Assembly (NCBI RefSeq): GCF_001953175.1
Contig: NZ_CP018258.1
Span: 524,210-588,209 of the forward strand
Direction: 5' to 3'
Length of the DNA stretch: 64,000 nt
Source: Dehalogenimonas formicexedens
GTDB taxonomy: Bacteria; Chloroflexota; Dehalococcoidia; Dehalococcoidales; Dehalococcoidaceae
Under the pieces are notes generated by a model. The model saw only the letters and a list, made by a program, of their open reading frames with translations, searched no databases and was not told where the DNA came from. The first letter of the stretch is position 1; each line of letters opens with the position of its first letter. Below, piece after piece: positions 8,275 through 16,835 of this stretch. A program made the position numbers and the translations under genes.

Positions 8275-9117
8275 ATGACTGGGGATGTTGAGTTTGAAAA
8301 ATTTTATGAACTTCTCGTCATCGATATGGACGGGACCATCATCGACAGCCGGGGCAATATCTCGAACGCCGATAAAATAGCCATCGCCGAAGCCCGGGGC
8401 AGGGGCATCAAAGTCGCTCTTTCGACCGGGAGGGTTGTCGACGCCTGCCGCAGATACATCGCCGAGCTTGGGCTGGACGGAGTCCACATTTTTTTCGACG
8501 GGGCTCTAGTCTACGATCTGAGTAACAAGGATACGATTTTCTCGCAACCTGTCAACCCTGAAACGCTGCGGGAAGCGGTCGACTTCGCCCGGCAGAACAG
8601 TATTTACCTCGAGTTGTATGCCATCGATCGATATTTCGTCGAAGAGATCACCTGGGCGGACAAGATACACCGCGAGTTTTTCGGCCTGCACAGCACGCTG
8701 GCCAATTTCGATGACGTCGCGGGCAAGGAAACCATCATCAAGTGCGAGTTGATGGTGCATAACAATGAAGAGGAAGCCAAGCACCGGCTTTTTATGGAGC
8801 ACTTCCAGGGTAATTTGCGGGGCTCGATCGCCCGAACGCCGGCTTACCCGGATGTCCGTTTCGTAAACGTGGTCGATCCGAGAGTTTCCAAAGGTTCAGC
8901 CCTCGAAAAACTGGCGGGGCATTTCAATATCAGCCTGGATAAAGTGATGGCGATCGGGGACGGCACCAATGATATTCCGCTCCTCGAAAAAGCCGGATTG
9001 AAGATCGCCATGGGTAACTGGCGGGACGAACTTAAAGCAATCGCCGACCATGTCACCCTCCCGGTGGAGGAGTCGGGGGTGGCGGCGGCGATAGATAAAT
9101 TAATCCTGGGCAGGTGA
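8275..9117 (+). CDS. HAD-superfamily hydrolase, Cof/type IIB
   Basis: A 280-residue Cof-type phosphatase. HAD motif I is DMDGTIIDS near residue 20, motif II is the Ser/Thr in ALSTGR, and motif IV is GDGTNDIPLL. A C2-type cap lies between, so small phosphorylated metabolites such as sugar phosphates or flavin-type compounds are likely substrates. The exact one cannot be read. ATG 8275 has GGAAG 5 to 6 bases upstream and was preferred over ATG 8263. Stand-alone gene between repeat clusters. Confidence 0.88.
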   Translation: MTGDVEFEKFYELLVIDMDGTIIDSRGNISNADKIAIAEARGRGIKVALSTGRVVDACRRYIAELGLDGVHIFFDGALVYDLSNKDTIFSQPVNPETLREAVDFARQNSIYLELYAIDRYFVEEITWADKIHREFFGLHSTLANFDDVAGKETIIKCELMVHNNEEEAKHRLFMEHFQGNLRGSIARTPAYPDVRFVNVVDPRVSKGSALEKLAGHFNISLDKVMAIGDGTNDIPLLEKAGLKIAMGNWRDELKAIADHVTLPVEESGVAAAIDKLILGR

Positions 9118-9162
9118 CATCATTAAAGATTTGGCGACGATGCTGATCCCCTCTCCTTTAGT

Positions 9163-9186
9163 TCCTCTCCCACTCGGGGGAGAGGA
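9163..9186. repeat. Short palindromic repeat CCTCTCCC/GGGGAGAGG
   Basis: A small hairpin-forming sequence matches the one at about 8210-8232 and lies between the HAD gene and hicB. It has no strong U-run, so it is a dispersed repeat more than a terminator. Confidence 0.5.
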
Positions 9187-9210
9187 AAATGGAACGAAAT
9201 GGAGGTCACA

Positions 9211-9420
9211 ATGAAATTTCGGATAATCGTCGAGAAAGACCCTCAGACAAGTGATTACTCCGCTTATTGCCCGGAATTGCCGGGCTGCAACAGCTTCGGG
9301 CTGACCGAAGAGGAAGCGATCTCCAATGCCACCGAGGCGATCAAGCTATATCTCGAGCCATCGGAAATCAGCAATGAGTGCACGGGTAAAGTATGCGAGG
9401 TGGAGGTAAATTTGGATTGA
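9211..9420 (+). CDS. hicB: HicB-family antitoxin
   Basis: The 69-residue protein MKFRIIVEKDPQTSDYSAYC followed by PELPGCNSFGLTEEEAISNA is the degenerate RNase-H-like HicB fold. It would neutralise the HicA toxin encoded immediately downstream. ATG 9211 was chosen because GGAGGT lies 5 bases before it; the upstream ATG at 9199 contains that site within its own codons. There is no clear C-terminal DNA-binding helix-turn-helix, so autoregulation may need the complex. Confidence 0.82.
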   Translation: MKFRIIVEKDPQTSDYSAYCPELPGCNSFGLTEEEAISNATEAIKLYLEPSEISNECTGKVCEVEVNLD

Positions 9421-9653
9421 CCTCCCATGTTCCCCACCGGACGGCTGAAAACGTGGTCCGGATTCTTGAGCACCACGGATTTCTGCTGATCGGTCAGCGA
9501 GGCAGCCACCAGAAGTGGCGTTCCTGCGTTATCTTCAAGGAGTGCAGGCAAGTTATCGTGCCGTATCACATGGGGCGTGACCTGCCTACAGGGACAATGA
9601 AAAGCATCATCGACGGCAGCGGGTTGGCGTTTGAGGATTTCACGGCGACCTGA
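9417..9653 (+). CDS. hicA: HicA-family mRNA interferase toxin, TTG start
   Basis: The 78-residue protein has the HicA dsRBD-like signature: VVRILEHHGFLLIGQRGSHQ with the catalytic His in GSHxK, then VIVPYHMGRDLPTGTMKSII. It would cleave mRNA when HicB is lost. A GGAGGT at 9402-9407 points to the TTG at 9417, which overlaps the hicB stop as TTGA, so the two are translationally coupled. The order antitoxin then toxin is the reverse of the classical hicA-hicB order but is common. Confidence 0.8.
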   Translation: MTSHVPHRTAENVVRILEHHGFLLIGQRGSHQKWRSCVIFKECRQVIVPYHMGRDLPTGTMKSIIDGSGLAFEDFTAT

Positions 9654-9667
9654 GCTAAAATATAGCT

Positions 9668-10573
9668 ATGCTTACCGGAATACATTTCCTATTAACCTAT
9701 CGCTGCAGCTCCGCATGCGAGCACTGCTTTTTGTTCGGCAGTCCCGATGCCGAGGGAACATTTACCGTTGCCCAACTGCGGGCGGCCTTTGCCCAGATCG
9801 CCGGGGTTAAATCCATCGACAACGTTTATTTCGAGGGTGGCGAGCCGTTCCTTTATTATCCGTTGCTGCTCGAAGGGTTGAGGCTGGCCAAAGAAAACCG
9901 GCTTAAGTCCGGGATCGTGTCGAACGCCTATTGGGCGACGGACCCGGAGTCGGCGGAACTGTGGCTGAAACCGCTGATCGACCTCGGTCTTGGCGAACTG
10001 GCGCTTTCCCATGATTCTTTTCACACGCCGGTAGGCAAACAGAGCCCGGCGGAGGCGGCGATGGCCGTGGCGGACAAGCTGGGACTTTCGGCTTACACCA
10101 TGTGCATCGAAAAGCCTTCGGTAACCGTCGAAACGAAGGGCAGGAAGAAGGGCGAGCCAATAATCGGGGGCGGGGTGAGGTTTAGGGGGAGGGCGGCAGA
10201 GTGCGTGATAGGGGATTTGCCGAGAACGGATTCGAAGAAATTCAGGGAATGCCCTGATGAGGATCTGGCCAACCCGTCGAGGGTGCACCTCGATTCCTTC
10301 GGCAACGTCCACCTGTGCCAGGGGTTGCTCATGGGCAATATCTGGAAGACACCGCTGGCGGAACTGGTCAAGAATTACAAAGGCAAGGCTCACCCGGTCG
10401 CAGGACCGCTTATCGAAGGCGGACCGGCGGAGTTGGCGGCTCGGTACGGGCTGGAGTTAGCGGCGGGGCATGTCGATGCTTGCCACATGTGTTATGAGGC
10501 GAGGAAGAATTTGAGGGGCAAGTTGCCGGAATACCTGGGGCCGGCGGGGGTGTATGGAGAAAGTCCCGCTTAA
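9668..10573 (+). CDS. Radical SAM protein of unknown substrate
   Basis: A 301-residue radical SAM enzyme. The cluster motif CSSACEHC starts near residue 13, followed by the GGEPF glycine motif. C-terminal cysteines (HLCQG; CHMCYEARK) suggest a SPASM-like auxiliary cluster. No peptide substrate or partner is visible nearby. The gene follows hicA by 14 bases on the same strand, which may be chance. The reaction cannot be predicted. Confidence 0.85.
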   Translation: MLTGIHFLLTYRCSSACEHCFLFGSPDAEGTFTVAQLRAAFAQIAGVKSIDNVYFEGGEPFLYYPLLLEGLRLAKENRLKSGIVSNAYWATDPESAELWLKPLIDLGLGELALSHDSFHTPVGKQSPAEAAMAVADKLGLSAYTMCIEKPSVTVETKGRKKGEPIIGGGVRFRGRAAECVIGDLPRTDSKKFRECPDEDLANPSRVHLDSFGNVHLCQGLLMGNIWKTPLAELVKNYKGKAHPVAGPLIEGGPAELAARYGLELAAGHVDACHMCYEARKNLRGKLPEYLGPAGVYGESPA

Positions 10574-10616
10574 GCCCTCGCGATAATGGCAGGATGCGGA
10601 ATTTGGCAGAAGACAG

Positions 10617-11441
10617 TTACTTGTACTCTGCCGTTTCGACTTTCAGCCTGATGTATTCAAAATCACCCTCCGGGGCGTTCCAGACGGCGTTGCCTTCGGT
10701 GGGGATGCGGAAGCCGTTGAATTCGCGATAGTTCGACCACGTTCCTGACCAGGGGGTCATCTTACCGGTGTCGTTGCGGAACCTGCCGGAAGAGATGAAG
10801 GCGACGACCTCGTCATCGTCGTTGAAGTGAAAGATTCCGGAGGCGGTTACGCCGTTATCGGTGAAAGTAGCCGCGGCATTTCGATCGTCGATTTCCTTCC
10901 AGGTGATATTGCCGGAGAGAAAGGCGGTCGGCAGCCAGGGCAGTTCCGAAAGGTATCGCAGGAGAGAGGCATTATCTATTTCCGGCCCGCGTACATCGAA
11001 GAGTGGGAAGGTGGATAGGATGCTGATCAGCATATTGCCTTTGCCGTTGGAGTAACGATCGCGGGCGGCAATCCAGGCGGGACCGAGTTTCATACGGGCG
11101 AGCCAGTTAAAAGCTGGGGGACTGACCGAATAATACTGGTCGCCTTCGATTTTGATCCAGCGCTGGTTGAAGCGCATCTGTCCGGTCTGTTTCAGGTGAA
11201 GTTTAATTACGAAAGGCGTGCCTGGTTTGATCGATTTCGTGAGGTAGCGGCGGACGGGGGCGGGGAGGTTGGTGATGGCTGAGGCATCGAAGATTTTATC
11301 AATGGGTTGGGCATCGGCGTTCAGTTTCTCGATCTCAATTCGGCGGGATTCGTTCCACGTTTTGGAACCTCGGCCTATCAATAATGCCATAAGGATAGCG
11401 ATGGTGAGGTCGAAGACGAGGAAGATCATTAACCAAATCAT
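10617..11441 (-). CDS. DUF6544-like membrane-anchored protein
   Basis: A hydrophobic N-terminal helix (MIWLMIFLVFDLTIAILMAL) anchors a 240-residue soluble domain. LPAPVRRYL, FNWLARMKLGPAW and RYLSELPWLPTAFL match the DUF6544 (DUF6920) family, whose function is unknown. The gene is convergent with the radical SAM gene and lies upstream of repeats. Family call is moderately sure. Confidence 0.7.
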   Translation of the reverse strand: MIWLMIFLVFDLTIAILMALLIGRGSKTWNESRRIEIEKLNADAQPIDKIFDASAITNLPAPVRRYLTKSIKPGTPFVIKLHLKQTGQMRFNQRWIKIEGDQYYSVSPPAFNWLARMKLGPAWIAARDRYSNGKGNMLISILSTFPLFDVRGPEIDNASLLRYLSELPWLPTAFLSGNITWKEIDDRNAAATFTDNGVTASGIFHFNDDDEVVAFISSGRFRNDTGKMTPWSGTWSNYREFNGFRIPTEGNAVWNAPEGDFEYIRLKVETAEYK

Positions 11442-11455
11442 AGTGTTCGGTAGGT

Positions 11456-11780
11456 CATCCTTTGTATGTGATTGAGATTCTTCGCTAAGCTCAGAATGAC
11501 AAGGAGATTATAGGCTGTCTTGAAGGAAGCGGACAAGGTGGAGGGGATAGTCCACCATAATACACCAACCGCAGATTGCTTCGTCGCCAGGCTCCTCGCA
11601 ACGACGATGGGGTAATAAGCTTGGTTTTTTATGGGAGCTTGGGTGCCTCCCTCACCTTAGTCCTCTCCTCCTTCGACAGGCTCAGGACAGGCTGTGTCAG
11701 CGGGCGAGGAGATTGGGTTGATGTACTATTCGGGGACGATTGCCACGAACTGCCGTCAGGCAGTTCTCGCAAAGACAGTT
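11456..11780. other. Intergenic region of dispersed repeats
   Basis: No gene is supported. It holds second copies of three elements: GATTCTTCGCTAAGCTCAGA (about 11472), the TAGTCCTCTCCTCCTTCGAC block (11659-11714) and the TGTACTATTCGGGGACGATT block (11719-11780). In the last block the inserted segment AACTGCCGTCAGGCAGTT is itself a palindrome that the 8.1-kb copy lacks. Confidence 0.6.
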
Positions 11781-13598
11781 TTACAAGCTTTCTTTGATGA
11801 GGCGGGCGAGTTGGGGGGTGATGCCTTTGACTTCGGCGATTTCTTCGACGGAGGCGGCGCGGACTCCCGGAACCGAGGCAAAACGTTTTATTAAAGCTCG
11901 CCTCTTCGCCGGTCCGATGCCGGGGATCGCGTCGAGTTTGGAGCCGACCGACTTTTTCTCCCTGATGTTGGTGTGGTAGCCCAGGGCGAACCGGTGGGCC
12001 TCGTCGCGCACTCTTTGGAGAAGGCGGCGCGCGGGTGAGCGCTCCTCGAGGACGATCGGTTGGGATTTGCCGGGGAGGAAGATCTCCTCGCGCTCCTTGG
12101 CCAGTCCGAGGATGGGAGTGTTTGAAGCATCCTTTTCCTTCAGGGCTTCGACCGCGGCTGAAAGCTGGCCTTTGCCGCCGTCTATGAGCACCAGGTCTGG
12201 TAGGCTGGCCCACTTTTCCTCGGATTCACCCTTAGCACGGGCGAAACGGCGGCCGACGACCTCTTTCATCATGGCAAAATCATCGGCGCCTTCAACGGTC
12301 TTGATGCGGAAACGGCGGTATTTTTTAGAGTCCGGCCTGCCGCCGGTGAACACCACCATTGAACCCACCGCCATTTTGCCCTGGATATTGGAGATATCGT
12401 AGCCCTCGATGCGGTGGGGAGCCTCTTTCAGGTCGAGGACTCTGGCCAAATCCTCAAGGGCGGCTTTCGAGTCCTCGGCGCCAGTGAGCATACGCTTCAG
12501 TTTGTACTGGTCGAGGCCTTTTTTGGCGTTGTCGGCCACCGTCGCCATGAGTTCCACCCGCGGCCCGCGGCGGGGGACGGAAATCTCGACCTTGGTGCCT
12601 CGCTTCGACGACAGCCAGCCTTCAAGCACGTCTTTATCGTCGGGTTCATGCTGCAAAAGGATCAGCGGCGGCAGGTGAGCCGCGCCGCTGTAGAACTGGC
12701 CGACGAAGCTGGCGAGCACCTGCGAAGGCGGCTGATCCTGGGTGCCTTTGAGAATGAAATGCTCCCGGCCGATGAGCTTGCCGCCCCGGACGAAGAAGAC
12801 CATGACGAAACTCTCGTCGCCGGCCTGGACGTAGGCCACCGCATCCAGCTCACCCTTGACCCGGGTGGCGATGCGCTGGGCGCCGATAACAGTGTCGATG
12901 TCCCTGATCCGGTCGCGCAGGGCGGCGGCAAGCTCGAAGTCCATCTTGCCGGCGGCGGCGGTCATGTCCGCCTTGAGCTGGCGGGAGACCCGGTCGAGCT
13001 TGCCTTCAAGCAAGAGGACAGCCTGGTCGATGTTTTTCTGGTATTCCGCCGCCAGGATCTTGCCAGTGCAGGGGGAGGGGCACCGGTGCATGTCGTATTC
13101 CAGGCAGGGGCGCTTGACCTTTTTCAAGTCCTGGGTGCAGGAACGGAAGGGGAAGATGCGCCGGAGCAGGTCGAGGACGCCGTGAACGCTGCGGGCGTCG
13201 GTAAAGGGACCGAAATAGCGGCCGTTGCCCTCGACGTAGCGCCGGGTGACTTCCAGCTTGGGCCAATCGCCGGGGGTGATGTGGAGGTAGGGCAGGCCCT
13301 TGTCGTCCTTGAGCATGATGTTGTAGTGGGGGCGATGCCGCTTGATGAGGTTCAGCTCCAGGATGAGGGCGTCCTGCTCCGAAGGAACGACAAAATATTC
13401 CAGGTCGCGGATGTCGGCGACTAGGAGGCGGGTCTTCTCGTCGAGTTTTTCAGAGTTGCGGAAGTAGCTGCGAACGCGATTTTTGAGGTTGACCGCCTTG
13501 CCGACATAGATGATTCGGCCTTTTTCATCCTTGTAGATGTACACGCCGGGAGCATCCGGCAACTGCCGCACCTGCTCTTCAACGAATGGGGTGGTCAT
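11781..13598 (-). CDS. uvrC: UvrABC excinuclease subunit C
   Basis: UvrC makes both incisions around DNA lesions with UvrA and UvrB. A GIY-YIG nuclease domain opens the protein (PGVYIYKDEKGRIIYVGKA), a UVR motif lies near residue 205 (MDFELAAALRDRIRDI), the RNase-H-like nuclease domain follows (YDISNIQGKMAVGSMVVF), and two helix-hairpin-helix motifs end it (IPGIGPAKRRALIKRF). The ATG at 13598 was chosen since the family begins just before VRQLPDAPGVY; an in-frame start at 13667 would add 23 unlikely residues. 605 residues is the usual length. Confidence 0.95.
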   Translation of the reverse strand: MTTPFVEEQVRQLPDAPGVYIYKDEKGRIIYVGKAVNLKNRVRSYFRNSEKLDEKTRLLVADIRDLEYFVVPSEQDALILELNLIKRHRPHYNIMLKDDKGLPYLHITPGDWPKLEVTRRYVEGNGRYFGPFTDARSVHGVLDLLRRIFPFRSCTQDLKKVKRPCLEYDMHRCPSPCTGKILAAEYQKNIDQAVLLLEGKLDRVSRQLKADMTAAAGKMDFELAAALRDRIRDIDTVIGAQRIATRVKGELDAVAYVQAGDESFVMVFFVRGGKLIGREHFILKGTQDQPPSQVLASFVGQFYSGAAHLPPLILLQHEPDDKDVLEGWLSSKRGTKVEISVPRRGPRVELMATVADNAKKGLDQYKLKRMLTGAEDSKAALEDLARVLDLKEAPHRIEGYDISNIQGKMAVGSMVVFTGGRPDSKKYRRFRIKTVEGADDFAMMKEVVGRRFARAKGESEEKWASLPDLVLIDGGKGQLSAAVEALKEKDASNTPILGLAKEREEIFLPGKSQPIVLEERSPARRLLQRVRDEAHRFALGYHTNIREKKSVGSKLDAIPGIGPAKRRALIKRFASVPGVRAASVEEIAEVKGITPQLARLIKESL

Positions 13599-13716
13599 TG
13601 GGACTATTTTAACATAGCGTGGGGAGGCAGCGGGGTGAAGCAGGGCGTTGGTGCTATTCAGTGCCATCGAAGTATTTTAACATGGAGGTGGGAGGGGTGA
13701 GGGATAGAAGATCGTG

Positions 13717-14247
13717 TTACGTTCCCGCTGAAAGAATGTAGTTATACTGGTCGGCGGGAAAATCGTCCTGGTCCTGAAAAGGGCCACAATATCCCTGTTC
13801 CACTTCTTCGTCCAGTTTACTGAATTCGACTGAAAACGCCCGGTACTCATTAAAGATAGGAACGGGACTCGGACCTACGTTAACCAGATTCATCATCAAT
13901 CTGCCGCGAAATCCCGGATCGAGCTGAAGTCCGCCAAAGGCATTGAAACCTTTCCTCGCGAGTGAAGACCTGATGCCGAATCTGCCTACAATATTCAACG
14001 GCAGGTTGATTCTTTCCAAAGAAAGAACAGCTATCATTTGACCGGGAAGAACTTTGTAACCATCGGGAAAATCGCGAAGATCGACAACTTTACCCGTTTG
14101 AGTCTCTCCCACCGGGCTGGCGAGGACTTTGTGAAACAACCTTAAGTCGCAGGTAGCCGGTTCGACAAGGCAGTCATCGAAGGGATCAATAAGAGTTTGG
14201 CCGGAGAATACCAGTTCCCTGATCTGACGCCCGGTTAAAACACTCAT
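13717..14247 (-). CDS. dCTP deaminase/dUTPase-family protein lacking the catalytic Glu
   Basis: A 176-residue trimeric-dUTPase-fold protein of the Dcd family. The block GRFGIRSSLARKGFNAFG followed by QLDPGFRGRLMMNLVN aligns with the Dcd core RSSLGR...IDPGF.G.ITLEL.N. In active deaminases the Glu of that LE motif activates water; here the position is Asn (MMNL). The Asp of LDPGF, used by dUTPases, is kept. It may therefore be a dUTPase-like or non-catalytic member. Preceded by unrelated genes. Confidence 0.75.
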   Translation of the reverse strand: MSVLTGRQIRELVFSGQTLIDPFDDCLVEPATCDLRLFHKVLASPVGETQTGKVVDLRDFPDGYKVLPGQMIAVLSLERINLPLNIVGRFGIRSSLARKGFNAFGGLQLDPGFRGRLMMNLVNVGPSPVPIFNEYRAFSVEFSKLDEEVEQGYCGPFQDQDDFPADQYNYILSAGT

Positions 14248-14376
14248 TATGCCTCCGCAGGTGATAACTATGGAGGGTCAAAGCTTGTTGACAATTGTAT
14301 CCCGAGAAACCGCTGAAAACAACGATTTTTTTGCTACCCGATTGGCACTGATAATGGAAGTATCGTCAGGCGATTT

Positions 14377-14862
14377 TTAATATCGATTTGCGAGCTCGGC
14401 AACAGGCAGGTGAAAGTCTTTCCACGCCTTCCAAACCGACCACGCCCAATCGCGAATGCGCTTTCGATAATTCTCGCCATTGATGCCAGTCAAAACATCC
14501 AAAACGGTCATCGTTCCGGTCATGGGCGGGGGGTTGAAGCGGGGCCATTGTTTTGATTGCTTGGCGAGCGCCATGTGGGCAAGCTGGACCTGCCGGCCGG
14601 TGTAGCCGCGTTCACAAACCAGGTAAAGTCCGATAAGTGAGAAAGCAATCGAAATGGGTTTAACGTTCGGACCCGCGTGCTGGGCGCAATAGGCGTCCAC
14701 AGTCAGTTGGTGAGTAAATTCGGCGTCCGCTTGATTCAACGTGAAGCAGGAAAGCTCATCGCAAAGGTGGCGACAGGCGTACGAGGCGTTGAACCGTTCG
14801 TCGAGTCCCGTTTCGGGGGATTCGAGTTCAAGACCGCAGCCAGGGCAGGTGGTTCGAGCCAT
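14377..14862 (-). CDS. DUF5946 family protein
   Basis: A 161-residue protein with an N-terminal zinc-like pair (CPGCGLEL), conserved HLCDEL, and LTVDAYCAQHAG, typical of the DUF5946 family of unknown function. The start at 14862 gives MARTTCPGCG; upstream in-frame codons run into a dispersed repeat and are rejected. No operon partner. Confidence 0.7.
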   Translation of the reverse strand: MARTTCPGCGLELESPETGLDERFNASYACRHLCDELSCFTLNQADAEFTHQLTVDAYCAQHAGPNVKPISIAFSLIGLYLVCERGYTGRQVQLAHMALAKQSKQWPRFNPPPMTGTMTVLDVLTGINGENYRKRIRDWAWSVWKAWKDFHLPVAELANRY

Positions 14863-14888
14863 GGTTGAATTATATCCCAAAAATATAA

Positions 14889-15000
14889 GTCCGTTCGTGG
14901 TGAGCTTAAGCCTGTCCTGAGCTAAGCCGAAGGAAATCCATGAACGGACTGTGCCCGGCCAGAAATCGCTCACCCTTCGACAGGCTCAGGGCGAACGGGT
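14889..15000. repeat. Composite dispersed repeat, copy A
   Basis: This roughly 112-base unit starts GTCCGTTCGTGGTGAGC, passes through CCTGTCCTGAG and GAAGGAAATC, and ends ACCCTTCGACAGGCTCAGGG. It recurs in the same orientation at 16361-16471, so the two copies flank the acyl-CoA dehydrogenase gene. The outer GTCCGTTC...GAACGGAC parts can pair. Confidence 0.75.
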
Positions 15001-15030
15001 ACTTAACAAATTATTCACGTCGAACCATGT

Positions 15031-15062
15031 TCACCCTTCGACAGGCTCAGGGCGAACGGGGG
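15031..15062. repeat. Partial extra copy of the CTTCGACAGGCTCAGG repeat
   Basis: TTCACCCTTCGACAGGCTCA plus GGGCGAACGGG repeats the right end of the composite unit at 14889-15000. Confidence 0.65.
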
Positions 15063-15090
15063 TTTTGGGTATTCAGATTACAAAAAAACT

Positions 15091-16239
15091 TTAGTAGCGT
15101 TTCTTGAGTTCATTGGCGATGATGTTACGCAGGATCTGGTTGGTGCCTTCGTAGAGCTGGGTGATCTTGGCGTCGCGCATGAATTTCTCAACCGGGTAGT
15201 CCCGCATATAGCCGACACCGCCCATGATCTGCACGGCGTCAGTGGTGACCCGCATGGCGACGTCAGAGGCGTAAACCTTGCTCATGGCGGATTCCATGTT
15301 GGCGCTCTTCTGGAGGCCGGAATCAACAGTGCGGGCGGCGTTGTAGACCATGCAGCGGGCGGCCTCGATATCCATGGCCATGTTTGCCAGCATGTGCTGG
15401 ACGGCCTGGAAGGTGATGATGGCTTCGCCGAATTGTACGCGGTTCTCAGCGTGCTCCATGGCGGCTTCAAAGGCTCCCTGAGCGATACCGACCGCCTGAG
15501 CGCCGATGCCGGGGCGGGATTTCTCGAAAAGTTTCATGGCATAAAAGAAGCCCATGCCTTCCTTGCCGATGAGGTTTTCTTTGGGGATCAGGCAGTCGTC
15601 GAAGAGAAGTTCTCGGGTCGAAGACGCCCGGATGCCCATCTTCTTTTCCTTGCGGCCGAAGGTGAATCCGGGGGTGTCCTTCTCCACGATGAAGGCGGAC
15701 AGGCCGCGGGCGCCTTTGCCGGGTTCGGTGCGGGCGATGATGGTGTAGATGGTGGCGTCGCCGCCGTTGGTGATGAAGCGCTTGCTGCCGTTGATGAGGT
15801 AGCCGTCGTCAGTCCTGACAGCGGTGGTTTTGAGGGCGGCGGCGTCGGAACCGGCGGTTTCTTCGGTGATGGCGAAGGCGCAAAGCTTTTCACCGGAGGC
15901 GATGTCCGGCAGGAAGCGGACTTTTTGCTCGGGCGACCCGTTATCGATGAGGATGTCGGAGCCCAGGAAGTTGGCCGCATAGGTCACGGCGACGCCGCCG
16001 CATACGCGGGCGAACTGCTCGGCGGCTAATACTAACTCGAACGAGCCGCCGCCGATGCCGCCGTATTCCTCGGGGATGGCGATGCCGTAAAGGCCGGAGG
16101 CGGCGATCTCCTTGACGATCTCCCATGGGAACTGCTCTTTTTCATCAAGTTCGGCGCGGACCGGCAGGACCTTTTCCTCGGCGATGCCCCGGGCCAGATC
16201 GCGGACGGTCGTTTGAAGCTCATTCAAGAAGTATTCCAC
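15091..16239 (-). CDS. Acyl-CoA dehydrogenase
   Basis: A 382-residue FAD-dependent acyl-CoA dehydrogenase. PEEYGGIGGG, the FAITEETAGSD flavin-binding motif, KRFITNGG and the C-terminal YEGTNQILRNII with the catalytic Glu are all present, as in short-chain (butyryl-CoA type) enzymes. GTG at 16239 has GGAG 5 bases upstream. No electron-transfer flavoprotein or other fatty-acid gene is adjacent, and copies of a dispersed repeat lie on both sides, so this may be a separately acquired cassette. Confidence 0.92.
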   Translation of the reverse strand: MEYFLNELQTTVRDLARGIAEEKVLPVRAELDEKEQFPWEIVKEIAASGLYGIAIPEEYGGIGGGSFELVLAAEQFARVCGGVAVTYAANFLGSDILIDNGSPEQKVRFLPDIASGEKLCAFAITEETAGSDAAALKTTAVRTDDGYLINGSKRFITNGGDATIYTIIARTEPGKGARGLSAFIVEKDTPGFTFGRKEKKMGIRASSTRELLFDDCLIPKENLIGKEGMGFFYAMKLFEKSRPGIGAQAVGIAQGAFEAAMEHAENRVQFGEAIITFQAVQHMLANMAMDIEAARCMVYNAARTVDSGLQKSANMESAMSKVYASDVAMRVTTDAVQIMGGVGYMRDYPVEKFMRDAKITQLYEGTNQILRNIIANELKKRY

Positions 16240-16360
16240 GGTGACTCCTCATTAAGAAGATTATTGAGCGATAGTTCAACGAACGGCGCTATTATAGGGG
16301 GAGGGGAGGGGTTGTTCAAGTGGTCGAGGGGTGTAGCGTAGCGAAACCGCCAATCCTTCA

Positions 16361-16471
16361 GAGTCCGTTCGTGGTGAGCCTAGCCTGTCCTGAGCGAAGC
16401 CGAAGGAAATCATGAATGGACGGTGCCTGGCAGAAATCGCTTTACCCTTCGACAAGCTCAGGGCGAACGGA
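16361..16471. repeat. Composite dispersed repeat, copy B
   Basis: Second copy of the unit at 14889-15000, same orientation, with minor changes (CTTCGACAAGCTCAGG instead of CTTCGACAGGCTCAGG). The rest of the region 16240-16543 shows no gene. Confidence 0.75.
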
Positions 16472-16543
16472 TCTTTTTATTTTTAGAGATATCGAGTTGG
16501 CACAAATATATTTCCCAAACCCACCAAAAACGTCACGAAACGC

Positions 16544-16574
16544 TTGACACCCGAAGGAACACTAGTGCTATAAT
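16544..16574 (+). promoter_or_regulatory. Promoter-like TTGACA / TATAAT pair facing right
   Basis: A perfect TTGACA (16544-16549) and TATAAT (16569-16574) are separated by 19 bases. The likely start point at about 16581 coincides with a GTG codon. The only gene-sized object downstream on this strand is a doubtful short reading frame. Confidence 0.5.
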
Positions 16575-16580
16575 ACCACC

Positions 16581-16835
16581 GTGAAGAAAATAGTACACAT
16601 GTCCTTAGGTCGCGATTCCATCTTCGTCAAGAGGAATCGTTTCGCCGCCTCCGACAATCGTTTCTTTGATTTTGAACGTTTCGTTTCGGAAAAACGTTTT
16701 TCCCCGAAAATTCAAAAAACGAATCGAACCGGACTCAACAGGTTCGCCGCCGCACAGGGGAATTGTTTCAATTGTTTTCGCACAACCCCGACCACGAAGA
16801 AGCCTACATGCACTCCGGGGCGGACATGCCCATGA
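16581..16835 (+). CDS. Possible 84-residue leaderless ORF (doubtful)
   Basis: A GTG lies exactly where transcription from the upstream promoter should begin, which would make a leaderless mRNA. The product is basic and Phe/Arg/Asn-rich (many KRNRF-like pieces) with no recognised family. It overlaps the end of convergent argS by 32 bases. The DNA holds a perfect palindrome GGAAAAACGTTTTTCC, so a small RNA is an alternative to a protein. Confidence 0.25.
   Translation: MKKIVHMSLGRDSIFVKRNRFAASDNRFFDFERFVSEKRFSPKIQKTNRTGLNRFAAAQGNCFNCFRTTPTTKKPTCTPGRTCP

Noticed and set aside
12414-13424. Long plus-strand frame of 336 codons opposite uvrC
   Set aside because: It is a mirror of the GC-rich uvrC coding strand; the translation has no family features while the reverse frame shows all UvrC motifs.
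14840-14870. GGTTCGAGCC as a tRNA T-arm
   Set aside because: It lies in the first codons of the DUF5946 gene and no acceptor or anticodon stem surrounds it. No tRNA was found elsewhere.
14889-15062. CRISPR array
   Set aside because: Copies are few, irregularly spaced and palindromic with no uniform spacers; no cas genes are nearby.
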